From contig JAQFVV010012434.1 in the NCBI GenBank assembly GCA_028023455.1, positions 5,798,264 through 5,862,263 of the forward strand: 64,000 nucleotides of DNA, read 5' to 3'. Source of the stretch: Epiperipatus broadwayi. Its lineage: Eukaryota; Onychophora; Udeonychophora; Euonychophora; Peripatidae. This document shows positions 47,061 to 59,875 of the stretch, piece after piece (the first letter of the stretch is position 1; each line of letters opens with the position of its first letter). The notes beneath the pieces were generated by a model that was not told where the DNA came from, searched no databases, and saw only the letters and a list, made by a program, of their open reading frames with translations. A program made the position numbers and the translations under genes.

Positions 47061-47310
47061 TAAAAAAATAATATAAATTAAAAATTCAATAAGAGAAAGT
47101 AATAGTCACAAAAAATAAACTTAGAGGAATTTATTATATAGAATAGGAATATTTAAAATTTAAAAATTTGTCGGTTAATGAATTTGTAGCTAATAGAAGA
47201 TAGTGATTAAAATAAAAAATAAGTAATGTATAATTTAATTTAAATTTTTAAAGAGTTTATTTGAATCACTTAATTTTCTTAAGAATTAAAAATATATAAA
47301 GTTAAAATTA

Positions 47311-49150
47311 ATAAAATTAATACAAATTATATATACAAATGTATTTAAGTTAAAAAATAATATATTATAAATATTAAATAAAACAATAAAATATAATTTT
47401 AAGATGAATATATTTATAAGATATATGATTTTTTTACAAATGTAATTAAAATATGAATTTTTATATATAATTAACTATATATACTGTGACTGGACAATCA
47501 AAACTGTAAGGAAATAAAATTATTTGAAAAAAATATGTTTACACTGTATAAAGTGAAAAAAGAAAAGTATTATTAATTATAATTATATATATTAATAATC
47601 AATTCATAAAGAATAAAGAAGAAGAAAGAATAATAAACATTGTTTCTTATGAAGAATTCTCATTACATCATAGTTCCTTTAAAAATTAATACAAAATAGT
47701 CAGGTATTAATATAAGTGAATCAATTGTTTTAATAAAATATTAAAATAAATAAATAATCTTTATTTTTAATTTATTTTATAAACTGAATAAGAAAAAATA
47801 TGCAAATCATATCAGTGGCATAATAATTTTAAATTCAATGCCATTTTACATTCAAAACAATATAAGAATATAAACAGATCATGTAAATAAAAATGTTGAT
47901 TAAAATATGAAAAATGAAATCAAATAAAGCAATATACTATATTAAGAAAAAAACTTAGAAGAAAACAAGAAAGACTGACAAATAAAAAAAAAGGTGAAGG
48001 TTCTTCTTGTGAATAATTGTTAGAGGAGGTAGAATATAATTCAATACTAACTTGAGTAATCAATAGATAAAAAAAAATAGATTATTCCTATCAATGATAT
48101 CTTGGCTTTGTCAAACCTCTATTTATTAAATGAAAATATAAAGGGTTTTATAACTACTTTTGGTAGTTGTGTTTTGCAATTCATTTAATCATTGAAAAGT
48201 AATTGAAAATATTTTTTATTATGCATATTTTCTAATATTTTTAATAAAAACGTGTAAGGCTAAAACCTTCAACAGAAGCGCCTTAAAATGTTTATGTGAC
48301 AGCCAATCAGATGTAATAATGCTTGCATGTGGAACTCTCAATTCAAGAACACAAGCCAGAACATGAGAAAAAGATGGGACCCAAAACAAATTTTTATTTC
48401 AATTCTCATAATAGCCTTTGAGAGCATGCAAATAATGATCAAAAAGCTGTCAATTTTTAGGATTGATTTAAACAATATATATTTACTTTATGATGCCAAG
48501 CAAAAAGGAACATTCTGTTCAGAAAGATGGGGAACAGAGCTATTCATGATTTGTGATTTGATCTGACAAAAAATGTTAAACCATTACTTATTGATTGATA
48601 TTGGATCAATTTCCTCCATAATTCATATATCTATAATTGAAAGTTATCATGTTATGAAATGAAATTGAAATAAACCCTGATTGAAGTTGATGTATTAAAT
48701 ATCTTGAATGGAATATTATTAAAATCTCTTCATTTCCTTTCTCGTAAGATGAATTTAATAAATGATAGCAAAACTAATTAATTCCAGATTGGAACAAAAC
48801 CAGAAACTTTTAATGGACAATATTTGTCTAACAAAAATCCAGCAATTGCTGACAAATTTCTTAATTCACTGGATCGTGATGGAAAAGTAAGGATGAGCAG
48901 TATTGACAAAACTTTACAAGATTTAATTGAAAGGCCTGTCACTTTTATGTAAACTTGGTAGAAATTGCTAATCTTGTAGCATATACTTAAACTCAAGATT
49001 AACAAAACAAAAAAAGCAACATTAAAACAAAACTGCAAGCCTCTCTTTCACAATTTTTCTCTAATAAAATAAGTAGATATATGAACTTGAACTTGCCCTA
49101 AATTGTCTTAAACTACAAAAGATTCTAATAACAAACAGATTATTTCCAGA
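47311..49150. other. Very A+T-rich spacer
   Basis: No gene or RNA recognised. The 48327-48566 and 48778-49038 frames have no domain. Confidence 0.5.
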
Positions 49151-50285
49151 GTATTTTTAAAAAAAAAAAAATCTAAAGCCAAAACTTGGTTGTTCCAAAA
49201 TTTTGGGATGAAAGCAAAACCATGGTAGTGTTAAAATCAAATAAATGCAACAATGATAGAAAAAAATATTGTCCAATATCATTTATGGTATGTTTCTAAC
49301 AAGATATTTGGAAAATTATATTATCAAGAATTTTGGCAATGGTTCAGAACAATCTATCTATAGTGTAGGCTGAGTTTAGGCTATGAAGAAGCTATTATGA
49401 ACAAATTTTATTTTTAACAACTCACAATGAAAAAAGTTTTTAAAATAAAATTAAAATAGATATTTTTAGTGATTCTATTTGATTGATCATCTTGTGAAAT
49501 TTTCTAAAATTCTTAAATGCATACAAACCAATTTCTTTGACAAAATGCTCTCCATTAAAAAAATTGATGTGACACTAATTGTTGATCATAGTAAATACTA
49601 CATTTTTTAGAACAATCTATTATAGGACATTTAATATATTCTTTCAATGATTAATACAGAATGCAGGAAAATCATCTATGCTAATGGCATTGCTTTGACT
49701 TCAGAAAAGATATCTTTTCCAGAAGTAGAAAAATATCTCAATAAGAAAGTGTAAAATTGGAAATCTTTTTCAAACATTGGGATCATATTCCTCATAGAAC
49801 AAAGAGTTCATCTAAACAACATGAAAAATTTCATAATGTCAATGTAACTGTTCTGCAACTATACATTAAAACACAATTCAAATTTTCACTATTTAAAAGT
49901 AATCTTGGATTGTAGCCTAACTTATTTTTCTCATATATTTTACGAGTAGATTTCAAATAATATTTAGGAATAACATCCTTGAAAAGCTGGTTGGCACTAC
50001 GTAGGGTTGTAATGCAAGCACTTTATATGAATTTCTTTCATGCTAGCATATTCTACTGGTAAACATTGTGTTCCTGTTCGTAAAAAAAAGTCTGCATTCT
50101 TACTGTATGAATATTCAATTAAATATTACCATGAGAATTATTATCGGTTCACTCATGTTTATTTCTTCACAATGACCTTTGTTGTTTCACATATTTCTCT
50201 ATCAGATAACACAAGAGCAGTTACCTCACATAAAATGCATAAAAAACTATCAAATTATTCAAACTCACCATTAGTATAAGATATA
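49150..50285 (+). pseudogene. Jockey-like LINE reverse transcriptase relic
   Basis: Plus-strand frames read, in order, VVPKFWDESKTMVVLKS, KKYCPISFMV (decayed Y-R-P-I-S block), ILFLTTHNEKSF, FSDSI/FLKFLNAYKPISL, then a gap, SMLMALL, and near 49940-50030 FQIIFRNNILEKLVGTT plus GCNASTL. The frame then shifts to 50040-50279: LAYSTGKHCVPV, an N-x-x-M-R block nearby and FVVSHISLSD. This order (RT palm blocks, then the R-N-N-I-x-x-K-L-x-G-T and A-Y-S-x-x-x-x-C-x-P-V region) is the Jockey-superfamily RT C-terminus. Many stops; no catalytic aspartate pair could be found. Confidence 0.75.
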
Positions 50286-51160
50286 GTTTCCCTCTTAAAA
50301 TTTATTTCAAAATAATATCTCCTTTTTAGATGTTTGATCAAAAATCTATAAATGAAAAATTATGTATTTTTGGATGTGCAATCAAAATATTATGGCATAC
50401 AAGTGAATTTATGAGGTTCCAAACAAATTTGTTTTTCCAAATGAATAATAAAGTCAGTTAGATTTCATCTTCCTAGATGATTATGAAATTTCATCAAGAC
50501 ATTCAGAATGACTCATTCATTGTGTCCATCTACTTCATAATATGTATATGTAAGGAGTTCTTTTAACTATAAATATGCTCAGAGAGTGACAAATAATAAT
50601 AAACTATCACCAATAACTTTGTTACTATAGTCTGTAGCATAAGCACAACATGTCTTTGAAACAAGAATTTGATATAAACAACAAATCACAATGAAATTCT
50701 CATATGCTCCCTTATATGTTTTCAAAAACAGTTATCCTCATTCTACTCTAGAGTCATCTATTACAAGTTTGAGAAGTCAGTGGACAAAATTCCCCATCTT
50801 TGAACTGATTTCTAGATTTTGACTTCATCAATCAAGAATTTGAAGCTAGAATTAATGCATTTATACATCTTATGCTAATTTAATTACACTTAAGTGCAAG
50901 CTAAAATAAAAAAAACCTAAAGTTTTAACTTGCTTACATGATTATATGTATTTTATAATAATATGTTATTTAGTGTCCATTGATTGCACAAATCTGCAGT
51001 AGTTGGTGAAAATAACTACTCTTGGAAGCATATGAGAAAGTCATGCAATAATCTTCCTAGATAAATGATATAAAGGGATATATAGTTGTCACAAAATTGA
51101 AATCTCTAATATATATAGAAACTGATCTAGTGTCAGGTGTATATAACTCTGCATGTGAGT
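50286..51160. other. A+T-rich spacer
   Basis: Continuation downstream of the LINE relic; nothing recognisable. Confidence 0.45.
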
Positions 51161-51162
51161 TA

Positions 51163-51265
51163 GCTTGATAGATTAAGTAATGTAAAAGTGTATGCGTAAT
51201 TATGTTAAGGCATAAGTGCATTAGTTCCAGATTTGAATTCTAGTCTTCACTTATGAAGGAATTAC
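51163..51265 (+). repeat. Possible tRNA-derived SINE
   Basis: A-box-like TTAGCTTGATAGATTAAG and B-box-like GATTTGAATTC are about 60 bases apart. No tail or target duplication identified. Confidence 0.35.
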
Positions 51266-52164
51266 ACTATTTGATATCCATCAATTACTCAAAATCAAAT
51301 TAGATTGCTATAGAATAAGATGAAGATAAATTGTTCTTGTAAACTTATATATATGTATATGATGGTAAAGTGGAAATATCTTTTTGCTGATTAATTTATA
51401 AAAAAAAACTAAAGAAAATTTTTTCAATAAGTTAATCTTATGCTTTATCATTAGCACTATTTACATATTGTATTGTGGGTCATTTGAATAATTCTGTCAC
51501 CTAAGGTCAAAGCAATTGACTCTTTTTTAATTTTCAGACGATTCTAAAGAGCAGCACACATTATTCATTAAATGATTATTTTCCCAACATATTTGTTTGT
51601 TTAAAAAGTTCAATTGTTCACTCATTTTATTTTAAATTGTATCAATATTAATAAGGAGAAGAAAGGATGGACAGACTATAAACTGGCTATGGGTTAATAT
51701 TTATTTATAGAATTAGTATCAATATAATAAATTTTCTAGGGTTAATTCTAATTTTATTTTATTATTGATACACTAAACAAAATTTAATAAAAATAACTAA
51801 ATAATAAACAAAAATTCTGAATTGCTTTTAATTTCTTCAGTGATTTTAGACAGTTGATCAAATGTTGGATTTTCAAACCAGACATTTGGTCATACATTAT
51901 GCAACAAATCAGTAATTCACCAAATTTCTAGTTTGGAGACCCATCATGCCCATTGAATCACATGTCCAAGTTCATATGCTATAACTCATTAAAATTTTAT
52001 TTATTTTCTGAATAAAACTGTCATTGTTATGTTGAAAGAACTGTGGAATGATATTCAATAGTTTAATTTGACCATTAAACACTTATCTTACAATATATAT
52101 AAAATATTTATTTGCAAAAAATAAACAAATGGTTTGTTGCTCAGAAACTTGTATGAAAATTCAC

Positions 52165-52265
52165 ATTAAAACACCAGACGTGATAAATTGAGTTGCCATC
52201 CATAGAGCCTATGTCCAGAATCCATTACTCTACTACTATTTTAAATCATGCAAGGCAGATATAAA
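52165..52265 (-). repeat. tRNA-derived SINE family copy 1
   Basis: The minus strand shares with 58425-58512 and 53925-54005 the series GTAATGGA.TCTG, CTATGGAT.GCAACTC in a tRNA-like layout (D-arm, anticodon arm, T-arm). Degenerate. Confidence 0.45.
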
Positions 52266-53924
52266 AAATATCCATCTTACAAATTAGCTTTAACAGTTTA
52301 GTCTATTAAACATTAGCAAGCAAATGTACTAATTTTTAGAAGCTAAAATATATTTCTACTATTTCTGGGTTCATTTGGAAACATTTGACTTATAAATATA
52401 TATAATTCATCTCATGTCATCAGCTTGAAAAAAATCAGTAAAATAGTAATCAAATTTTAACACATTAATATATCTTTTAGTATTGAAGTTTAGATATTAT
52501 TTTTCTTAACATATCATACTGCAACTATATAAAATATTTTGTAATTATATTTAATGTCTAACTCCTGTTATAAAATTTACTGTAATTATCATACTTTTTA
52601 TTAAACTTAAATTAGGTGTTAATAAATTGAAATTTTAATGTGGTATTTATTATGTTTGCATTTCCAGAAATTTTAATTTCTAATCATTAATCTTGAAAAC
52701 TCTTATTTAGTTACATTTGCATACAATACTGTATTTTTTTTTGACTAAATGCTAAAACATATTTTAATCAGCTTCAGAACAAACAAATGTAGAATTAAAT
52801 TAATTACTTTAATTTGTTAATGTCTCGTTAATTTAATATGGCGTGTTTTTAAACCATAACGTTATAACATTTAATTATTTATCTAATTTAAAACGCACAC
52901 AAAAATCAGTTCAACTAAAAAAATGAAATACGAGCATTAAGGTGAATGAATGATAACATAATCAAACATCAATATTTATAAACTCTTTGCATAAATTAAA
53001 TCACCTTCAAACTGTGTATAAGTTATTTAATTATAAGCGCCTTTTTTCCCCTTGCTGTAATTAAAAAAATAACGTTACATCTATCAAAAAATAAATGTTA
53101 GTTTTTGTTCCCAGAGTAGATTTAAACATTTGATTTTTATTTCCAACTGAGAAGTATTTAACTTTAGAAGGTTTCCAGATCAACCAATAGAAATAGAAAT
53201 CAGCAATTTAAATGTCCAATAGAAGAAAAAAGTTTCTTCATCTAGTATAAAAATATATATAGATGAGCATAATTGGAACCTGTTGATAAATGAAAGCTCA
53301 TTTAATACCACTGCAGACATCCTTGTAAATGATTATAGCAAATATCTTAATAAGATAGACAGCGTTCAGATAAACAGACTTTTGGTTAAACCAATTACGC
53401 CATAAGAACACGTGACAGACTCAAATTTATTCTTTTACCGAATGCCTCTTTCTCAATTTAATTAACTTTGTATCATTCTAAAAAGTTATTGATTTATCAA
53501 GAAGAAACATAAAGATATTTTGAGAGAGAATTTCAAATGACAATTGATTTGTCAATTTCAGGCAAAGTTACAAAAGAAATCTTTTACTAGATTGGATTTT
53601 TGTCGAAAAAGAAAGCTTTCACATTTAAATGAAGAATACTTAATTGATTAGGTAAAACATATAAATGAGTGCACTACATATATATAAGATACAGTAATGT
53701 AAAAATAATATTATGTTTAGCTTTGCATAACAAAATTATAATTTATATTTGTTATAAATCACTATCAGACATTATTAATCCGTTCTAAAATAAAAATATC
53801 TATACAAATTCTCTGCTATTATGTTTGCATAATGATTCTACATTCTTTTTATTCATTAATACATTTTATATTATATCTTTGTTTCTCTGGTATTACTAGA
53901 TTACTAACCTTCATTTATAAGTGG

Positions 53925-54005
53925 CTTATCTAGATTGGTAGATTATGGATATCAAAGTCCATGAATCACAACTCTGCTCTGTCATTTTGAGTATTTGAAC
54001 TTCTT
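53925..54005 (+). repeat. tRNA-derived SINE family copy 2
   Basis: Plus strand: GATTGGTAGATTATGGATA, CATGAATCACAACTC, TCTGTCATTTT. Matches 58425-58512 (on its minus strand) block by block. Confidence 0.45.
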
Positions 54006-55521
54006 ATAAACACCTGAACAATACACCATTCGATTATTTTTTTTATTAATATTTTATATATAATTATTTTTATACCTTTTGTGATATTGCCAATCTTTGA
54101 TTAATTTATGGGATTAATATTGCTACTCTAAAATAAAACAGATTAATTGTATTAAAACAGATACATAAATCACATAAAATATATTATGTACAATATATGC
54201 AAAGAAATTATATACATAAATACTATATATATTCAGATTTTCAAAACCAAAAAAAATAGTTACACATTATGACAGTCTTTCTAAAAAGCCTTATGCAAAT
54301 CTGCATGCCATACTACTTGGGATTGAGTTCAAGATAAGTAAAAGTTTAATGTTTTTATATTATAAACAGACTTAGGAATTTTTTTTCGGACTGTTAACCC
54401 ACAGTGTTTGATGAATAGCAATCAGGTTATTTTTAACTGCAGGATACAGTTTGTAATATTGTTTTAAATTGATTGTAAAAATAAAAAAAATACATTTGTA
54501 ATACAATGCAGTCTCATATCAATGGCAAGTTACATATGATACTTCAAAAGTCATGAAGTCTATGGTTACATTTAGCTTTTCAATGAATAGAAAGTCTATA
54601 ATAATAATGATAATTATACTAGGCATTGCAATTATAACAATTTTGATATCAGTAATATTTTATGATATACTTTACTCATAAATATATAACTTTAATGTTT
54701 TAGGAATGAGGCAAATATCATCTCTATGTATTTTAATTGAAATCTGGAAATCATCTGATTATTTATAACAAAAAAGATGCTCTTGGGTTAGATTAACTTT
54801 AAAATTTATTCAGTATTCAAACTAGAAAACAAGTTAAATATAGAATAGATAAAACTTTGAATGATTGTACAAAACTATCAGGTTTTATGTCTATTTTGGA
54901 GAATAAAAATCAACACCAGAAAAAAAAACCTATAGCTGGGCAAAGATCATGATATCCAAAATATTTCCTAAAGCAACAGTATACAATCTGTGGGCTGTGA
55001 CCCCTCTAAGGACCATAAAAAATTGTTTGGGGTTGTAAAAATTTTGAGAAGTTCTCATGTTGGATAATAAATGTTTAATTAAAGAAACAAAAACTTATAC
55101 ACTATTAAAAAAATACATGAAAATTGCTCAACTCATTACTGTGTATTTGATCACTTTTGTGTTTAAACCCTTTCTTCTTTATATTCTAATATGCTCTGTA
55201 TAAACAGAACATCATAAAGATACTTCACTTATATTGCTCTCATTTCTCTTGCTTACTCTTAAGAGTTTTGTTCTTTTTGATAATATCTTCCTAGCATTGA
55301 TATGTGGTACTAGATTCTTGAACGTGCACATTTTCTAGAACAGGATAAAAGAGTTCCATTTGCTACAAATCAACAGATCCACTAAGAACTAAGTATTATT
55401 ATACATTTACCATATTTATTTTTTATCACAAGGTTTAGAATTAAATATTTTTAAGCCCTGTTTCTCATTCTATACAATAGAAGTTAAAATTTTTAAAACA
55501 TAAATGGGTAATTTCAAAAAA

Positions 55522-55665
55522 TCTTCTTCTAACAATTAACTTTTAGATAAATGCTTTGCTTGAGTTGTTTTTTTAAATCTAATGTCCCAATTCCTCACTG
55601 AAGAGATCCATAGGTCGAAACCGGTCTGAGGATGGGGACAATCCAAGATAAAATGATTTGAATAA
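55522..55665 (+). mobile_element. Foldback family B, single-arm copy B3
   Basis: Matches B2 from CTTCTTCTAACAATTAACTTTTAG through the ribozyme to AATCCAAGATAAAATGATTTGAAT. Only one arm; the outer terminal block is absent. Confidence 0.82.
55584..55639 (+). ncRNA. Hammerhead ribozyme, type I, copy B3
   Basis: CTGAAGA, stem II GATC-CATA-GGTC (one G-U pair), GAAA, ACCGGT stem III, GTC triplet with predicted cut between 55626 and 55627. In stem I, the G-U pair of B2 is an A-U pair here (TGAGGA with TCCTCA), so pairing is kept. GTCCC/GGGAC forms the outer stem. Core complete. Confidence 0.86.
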
Positions 55666-55823
55666 ATGGGTAATAAAAACCAAGCATTCCAAAAATGATA
55701 AAATAGTAACAAAGAAGAAGATATTATATGCTTATAATAGGATAGTAACAACATATAATGGATCATGTATAATTTCAGTCTAAATATGGGGGGTCACAAA
55801 TGTAAAAAAGTTATGCACCATTG

Positions 55824-57785
55824 TTCTTGAAATCAATCATTTATGAAATACTGTTTAATGAAACAAGGTACAAGTAATTAATTAGGAATACTACTAAGTC
55901 ACACAATTCATTTGACAGTTTAAATATTCTGATGTCATTCATTAAGATGTCACATGATGTTTGGGCATCAGAAATAATGAATAGAGTTTAATCTAAAAAA
56001 CATCAGAACATCATCCTTTCATTGCACTGAACTGAAGACATCATTATCAGTAAAGCATTAGCATCTACTTGAATCCACAAACAAAAAGTAAAAAGACAGA
56101 TAACAAATAATTCACCCAGGAATTACCATAATGATTCCATATCACAGATTGTTTCTTTAGTTTATTCATTTGTTATGTATCAACACTATCTTTCCATTTT
56201 CAATACCTTGTTTATTATGGTTCTCCATTGATTTTTTATTCTTGACAGTATTCTTTCAATGAGAATAAATGATATATCATCTTTTTTAAAATTCATTTCA
56301 AAATAAATATTATATATAAATGGAGCTTGCCTCTCCCGTAAGAATCATCATAAAATATTTTTTATAGTTTGTTATTTCTTATCCACTTCATGCAATTTTA
56401 TGGTTATATTTTCAGAATATTATAAAGCATTTTTTCATGAAATTTTTTTTAATGTCTTTATATTTTAAATTTGATGGTTTATGTCTCACTTTTATTCAGT
56501 AAATTTGTATTTGGTTTACACTAATTATATTAATAGGATGAAATATTTTATCTTTCAAAGCATTAAATGCTTCAGCAGCAAAACATCGGAGTCTATACTG
56601 TACCTCATTAACCTAAAAAGTTATCAGAATTCTCAAATCATAAATCATGAAAGCCAAAGTAATTGAAGATTTAGCTTTCATTATCAACTGAAGTGCTTCT
56701 GAATACTAATTACTAAATCAATATTTATTTCAATCAGAACACCAAAAATATTATGTTAGAAATAATTATTTGAATTAGCAAGAATACCACAATCTTCAGA
56801 AAATGGCAAATTTAGAAGTCAAGAAGATATCTTTTTAGCTGTTTTTATTCTATCATTAATTCTACTTCATGTTTTTGATGAATCTGCCTTTAGACTTTTT
56901 CAAGATCTTTGCCATACAAATGAAAAATATGACAGGAGCTAACAAACATTCTTATTTAACAGCAGATTTTATTTAAACTCACATCTTTTATCCTTAATGA
57001 CAGTGCTTTCTCACATATAACCATGAAGCAATTGTATAATATAAATACATTTCATAAGCAGTCAGTTATTTTCAAAAATTGCTATAAATTTTCTTTAATA
57101 CCTATCTCATAAGTTATACTTTAATTTTTGCCACTTCTTGAATTTTCTTGTCAACAAAACTATACTTATGATGCTTCTCAATTCTCTAAATTCACAAGTC
57201 TATTAATGACTTATTTATGACTGAAAGCGGTCTATTCAATAAAATTATTTAAAACATTTTTTTGATAATGATATTCTATGATAATTGCATTGGTCTTTTC
57301 TATCTCCATTATTTTTATAAATTGGTACAATAATATTAATTTTAAAATCAGATACACAATTTCAACATGTATATAGTTCTAAAAAATATCAATGGTTTTA
57401 ATATTATCATATCACCATATTTTAAAAATATTAAGTCCTAGTTTTTTTTCAGTTACGTCTCTACAAATTTAAATAAGTGAATAGGATGAATATAACTCTA
57501 AATGCAGTCTTTTGAAATTTTTGCATCATTACTTAAAACATGGGGGAGGGGGCTTTATCCACTTGCTTCATAACTATATGAATTGTACAAATAAATTACC
57601 TTGATTTCAAAATATTAGTATGTTATTAGCTTGCTTAACCTGATATAAATAAACCAGATTTAGGTAAAATAAAATTAATGTTTGGTGTGAAAGAAGAGTA
57701 CAACCTAAAATGAAGTGGATGAACTTCACCACCAAAATAGATCATGTAACCTTGAATAATATAAAAAACTGATTAGATGATGTTA
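55824..57785. other. A+T-rich spacer
   Basis: Nothing recognised; a short G-rich run at about 57541-57552. The 56481-56666 frame has no domain. Confidence 0.5.
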
Positions 57786-58031
57786 TTAAAACAGGCAAAA
57801 CTCTTCATACAGTAGTGCCACTTAGTGCCAGCCAGAGTAATCAGTGGATGCCAGAAGGCTTGTGCAAAATCCCTATCTAGTGCCTACTCATCCAATATCC
57901 CCAGACTAGTTTTTGGCTTGTGGCCTTTGTTAGTGATGAGCTTTGGATCTGAGAGCACTGCACCTAGATCTTAGGATTACTCTGGCTGGCAATGAGTGGT
58001 GCTACTGTATGGAGAGTTTTGCTTATTTTAA
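57786..58031. mobile_element. Foldback family A, deleted copy A4
   Basis: Starts TTAAAACAGGCAAAACTC and carries the left arm to GGATCTGAGAGCACTGCACC. Only the distal part of the inverted arm (CAGTAGCACCACTCA, complement) remains before GCTTATTTTAA. The ribozyme motif in the left arm has lost core bases (CTAACAA on the minus strand). Confidence 0.78.
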
Positions 58032-58424
58032 ATAACAGCTATGTGCAAGCATAAAAAATGGTGATCAGGTGATGTGTAAATGGTAAGTTCTTATGAATAT
58101 CAACTTGATAGCATTTAATAATGATAACAATAACTTAAAACATTCTATACACATATTTTACTTTTATCACTTGTTCAATTTTTACCTTAACATTTATTGC
58201 TTGCAACACACAAACAATATCTTAAATAAGTTAAGTAATCTGCCTAAGAGAAAAAAACTTTTGATAATCTAAAATCAAGTTGTATAAGAACACCTTATAT
58301 TTTACTTTCCATTAAGATGACATTATAAACAATATTATAAATTTAATAAAACAATATGTGATATTAAATAAGTAAATAAGTAATTGAATGGATTGTTGTT
58401 TAGGAGTTCATAAAAAAGTTGAGC

Positions 58425-58512
58425 ACAAAAAATGACAGAGATGGAGTTGCTATCCATGAATCTTTATTTTCAGAGTCCATCACTTTATCATTACATTAAA
58501 CCATCTAGAGCA
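58425..58512 (-). repeat. tRNA-derived SINE family copy 3
   Basis: On the minus strand: TGGTTTAATG...GATAAAGTGATGGACTCTG, then CATGGATAGCAACTCCATCTCTGTC. The layout is tRNA-like, resembling a glutamine tRNA (GGACTCTGA anticodon arm), followed by TCTGTCATTTTTTGTG shared with copy 2. Confidence 0.5.
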
Positions 58513-59029
58513 ATCATTCTGTAATTATTGAGAACTGATAAAAAATCCTATAAACAACTGATAAAACCCAGACAAAAATATGCACTCAGTTAAACTAAAG
58601 AGATTTGTGTCCAAAAGTAGTCTATCAACATTTTCAAGAGTACAAATATTAATTGAAGTCATATTTAGTCCCTGTATAAATTCAAATGCATCTACAATCA
58701 ATATAACTGAAGTTATTGATAAAAATAACAATCATGTAATAATCTATTCTTGCTACAAATTACAACAAAGATGAAAATTTTTTAAAAATTTGCATCAACT
58801 GGCAGTTAGCAAGTCTAGTGGATAAAACTATTTTCTCCACTTTTTAAATAAACATTGGAGAGAGCTTGACTTTAACTATTTAAAAATTGCATTAAGCTTC
58901 AGCTCCCACTCTCACATATATATAAATAAATAGATATATTGCAAGGAAATCAAGTCATATACACATGACTTAATTCAATAACCTTGTATTACAAATGTTA
59001 TATAATGAGTATGCCAATAGCTGTTAACC

Positions 59030-59110
59030 AGCTTTTCAGAATATCCCTGTCCTCGGTCCAGTTTCTAATTCTGGTTTTTGTCAGTGCGGCACTAGGATAT
59101 TCAAGCATCA
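59030..59110 (-). ncRNA. Decayed hammerhead motif, inverted unit of C
   Basis: Minus strand: CTGACAA in place of CTGANGA (the second G lost), then AGAATTA, GAAACTGG. Stem I segments AATATCCTAG remain. Confidence 0.5.
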
Positions 59111-59360
59111 GATTTAATATACCAGGTCAAGCCCAGCACTTCATCTAATGTTTAACTATTAAGTAGAAAATCTGTAATTTTCAGACATTCATATGTCTTC
59201 AAATCCAGCTATTTAACTTAAATAGCCACATCGGACTAAACTAAGTTCAGATACACTATATATTAATAGCTTTAGCAATATAAAATCACCAAAGCTTTAA
59301 AAGAAATAAATTGCAAGGAAATCAAGTCATATATCACATAACTTAATTTAATAAATTTGT

Positions 59361-59875
59361 ATTAGAAAGGTTATATAATAAGCATGCCAATAGGTTTTAA
59401 CAAGTTTTTCAGAATATCCCTATCTTCAGATTTAGTTCAGTCCCATATGACTATTTAAGTTAAATAGCTGGATTTAAAGATATATGGATATCTGAAAATT
59501 TCAGATTTTCTACTTAATAGTTAAACATTAGATAAAGTGCTGGGTTTGACCTAGGTTTTCTAATCTAATGTTTGAATATCCTAGAACCTCACTGATGAAA
59601 GCCAGAGCTAGAAACCATATTAGAAAGGTTATATAATAAGCATGCCAATAGGTTTTAACAAGTTTTTCAGAATTTTCCTATCTTCAGATTTAGTTCAACC
59701 CTATATGGCTATTTAAGTTAAATAGCTCGATTTGAAGATATATGGATATCTGAAAATTTCAGATTTTCTACTTAATAGTTAAACATTAGATAAAATGCTG
59801 GGTTTGACCTAGCTTTTCTAATCTAATGCTTGAATATCCTAGAACCTCACTGATGAAAGCCAGAGCTAGAAACCT
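59361..59875. repeat. 258-bp tandem duplication inside family C
   Basis: ATTAGAAAGGTTATATAATAAG starts at 59361 and 59619, and the copies stay nearly identical up to CAGAGCTAGAAACC (ending 59616 and about 59874). The junction falls inside the ribozyme right after GAAACC. Confidence 0.9.

Larger units (their letters stand above)
46319..47310. mobile_element. Near 1-kb palindrome made of two inverted Penelope-like fragments
   Basis: The left arm (about 46319-46815) and right arm (about 46826-47310) are reverse complements over about 480 bases, with scattered mismatches and only about 10 bases between them. Both arms encode the same C-terminal GIY-YIG endonuclease fragment, reading outward. EN-bearing Penelope-like elements have RT followed by GIY-YIG; neither arm shows RT. 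The left edge starts about 30 bases from the hAT element. Confidence 0.78.
51266..54976. other. A+T-rich spacer with SINE fragments
   Basis: Apart from the tRNA-like copies at 52165 and 53925, only A/T-rich filler is seen; no gene recognised. Confidence 0.5.
54977..55823. mobile_element. hAT-like non-autonomous element, host of a family B insertion
   Basis: The left end CAGTATACAATCTGTGGGCTGTGACCCC and the complemented right end CAATGGTGCATAAC...TTTGTGACCCCC are imperfect inverted ends of hAT style. No clean 8-bp duplication remains. Family B copy B3 sits inside. No transposase recognised. Confidence 0.45.

Noticed and set aside
48778-49038. 86-codon hydrophobic minus-strand frame
   Set aside because: Antisense to the upstream edge of the LINE relic and A+T-rich; hydrophobicity follows from T-rich codons.
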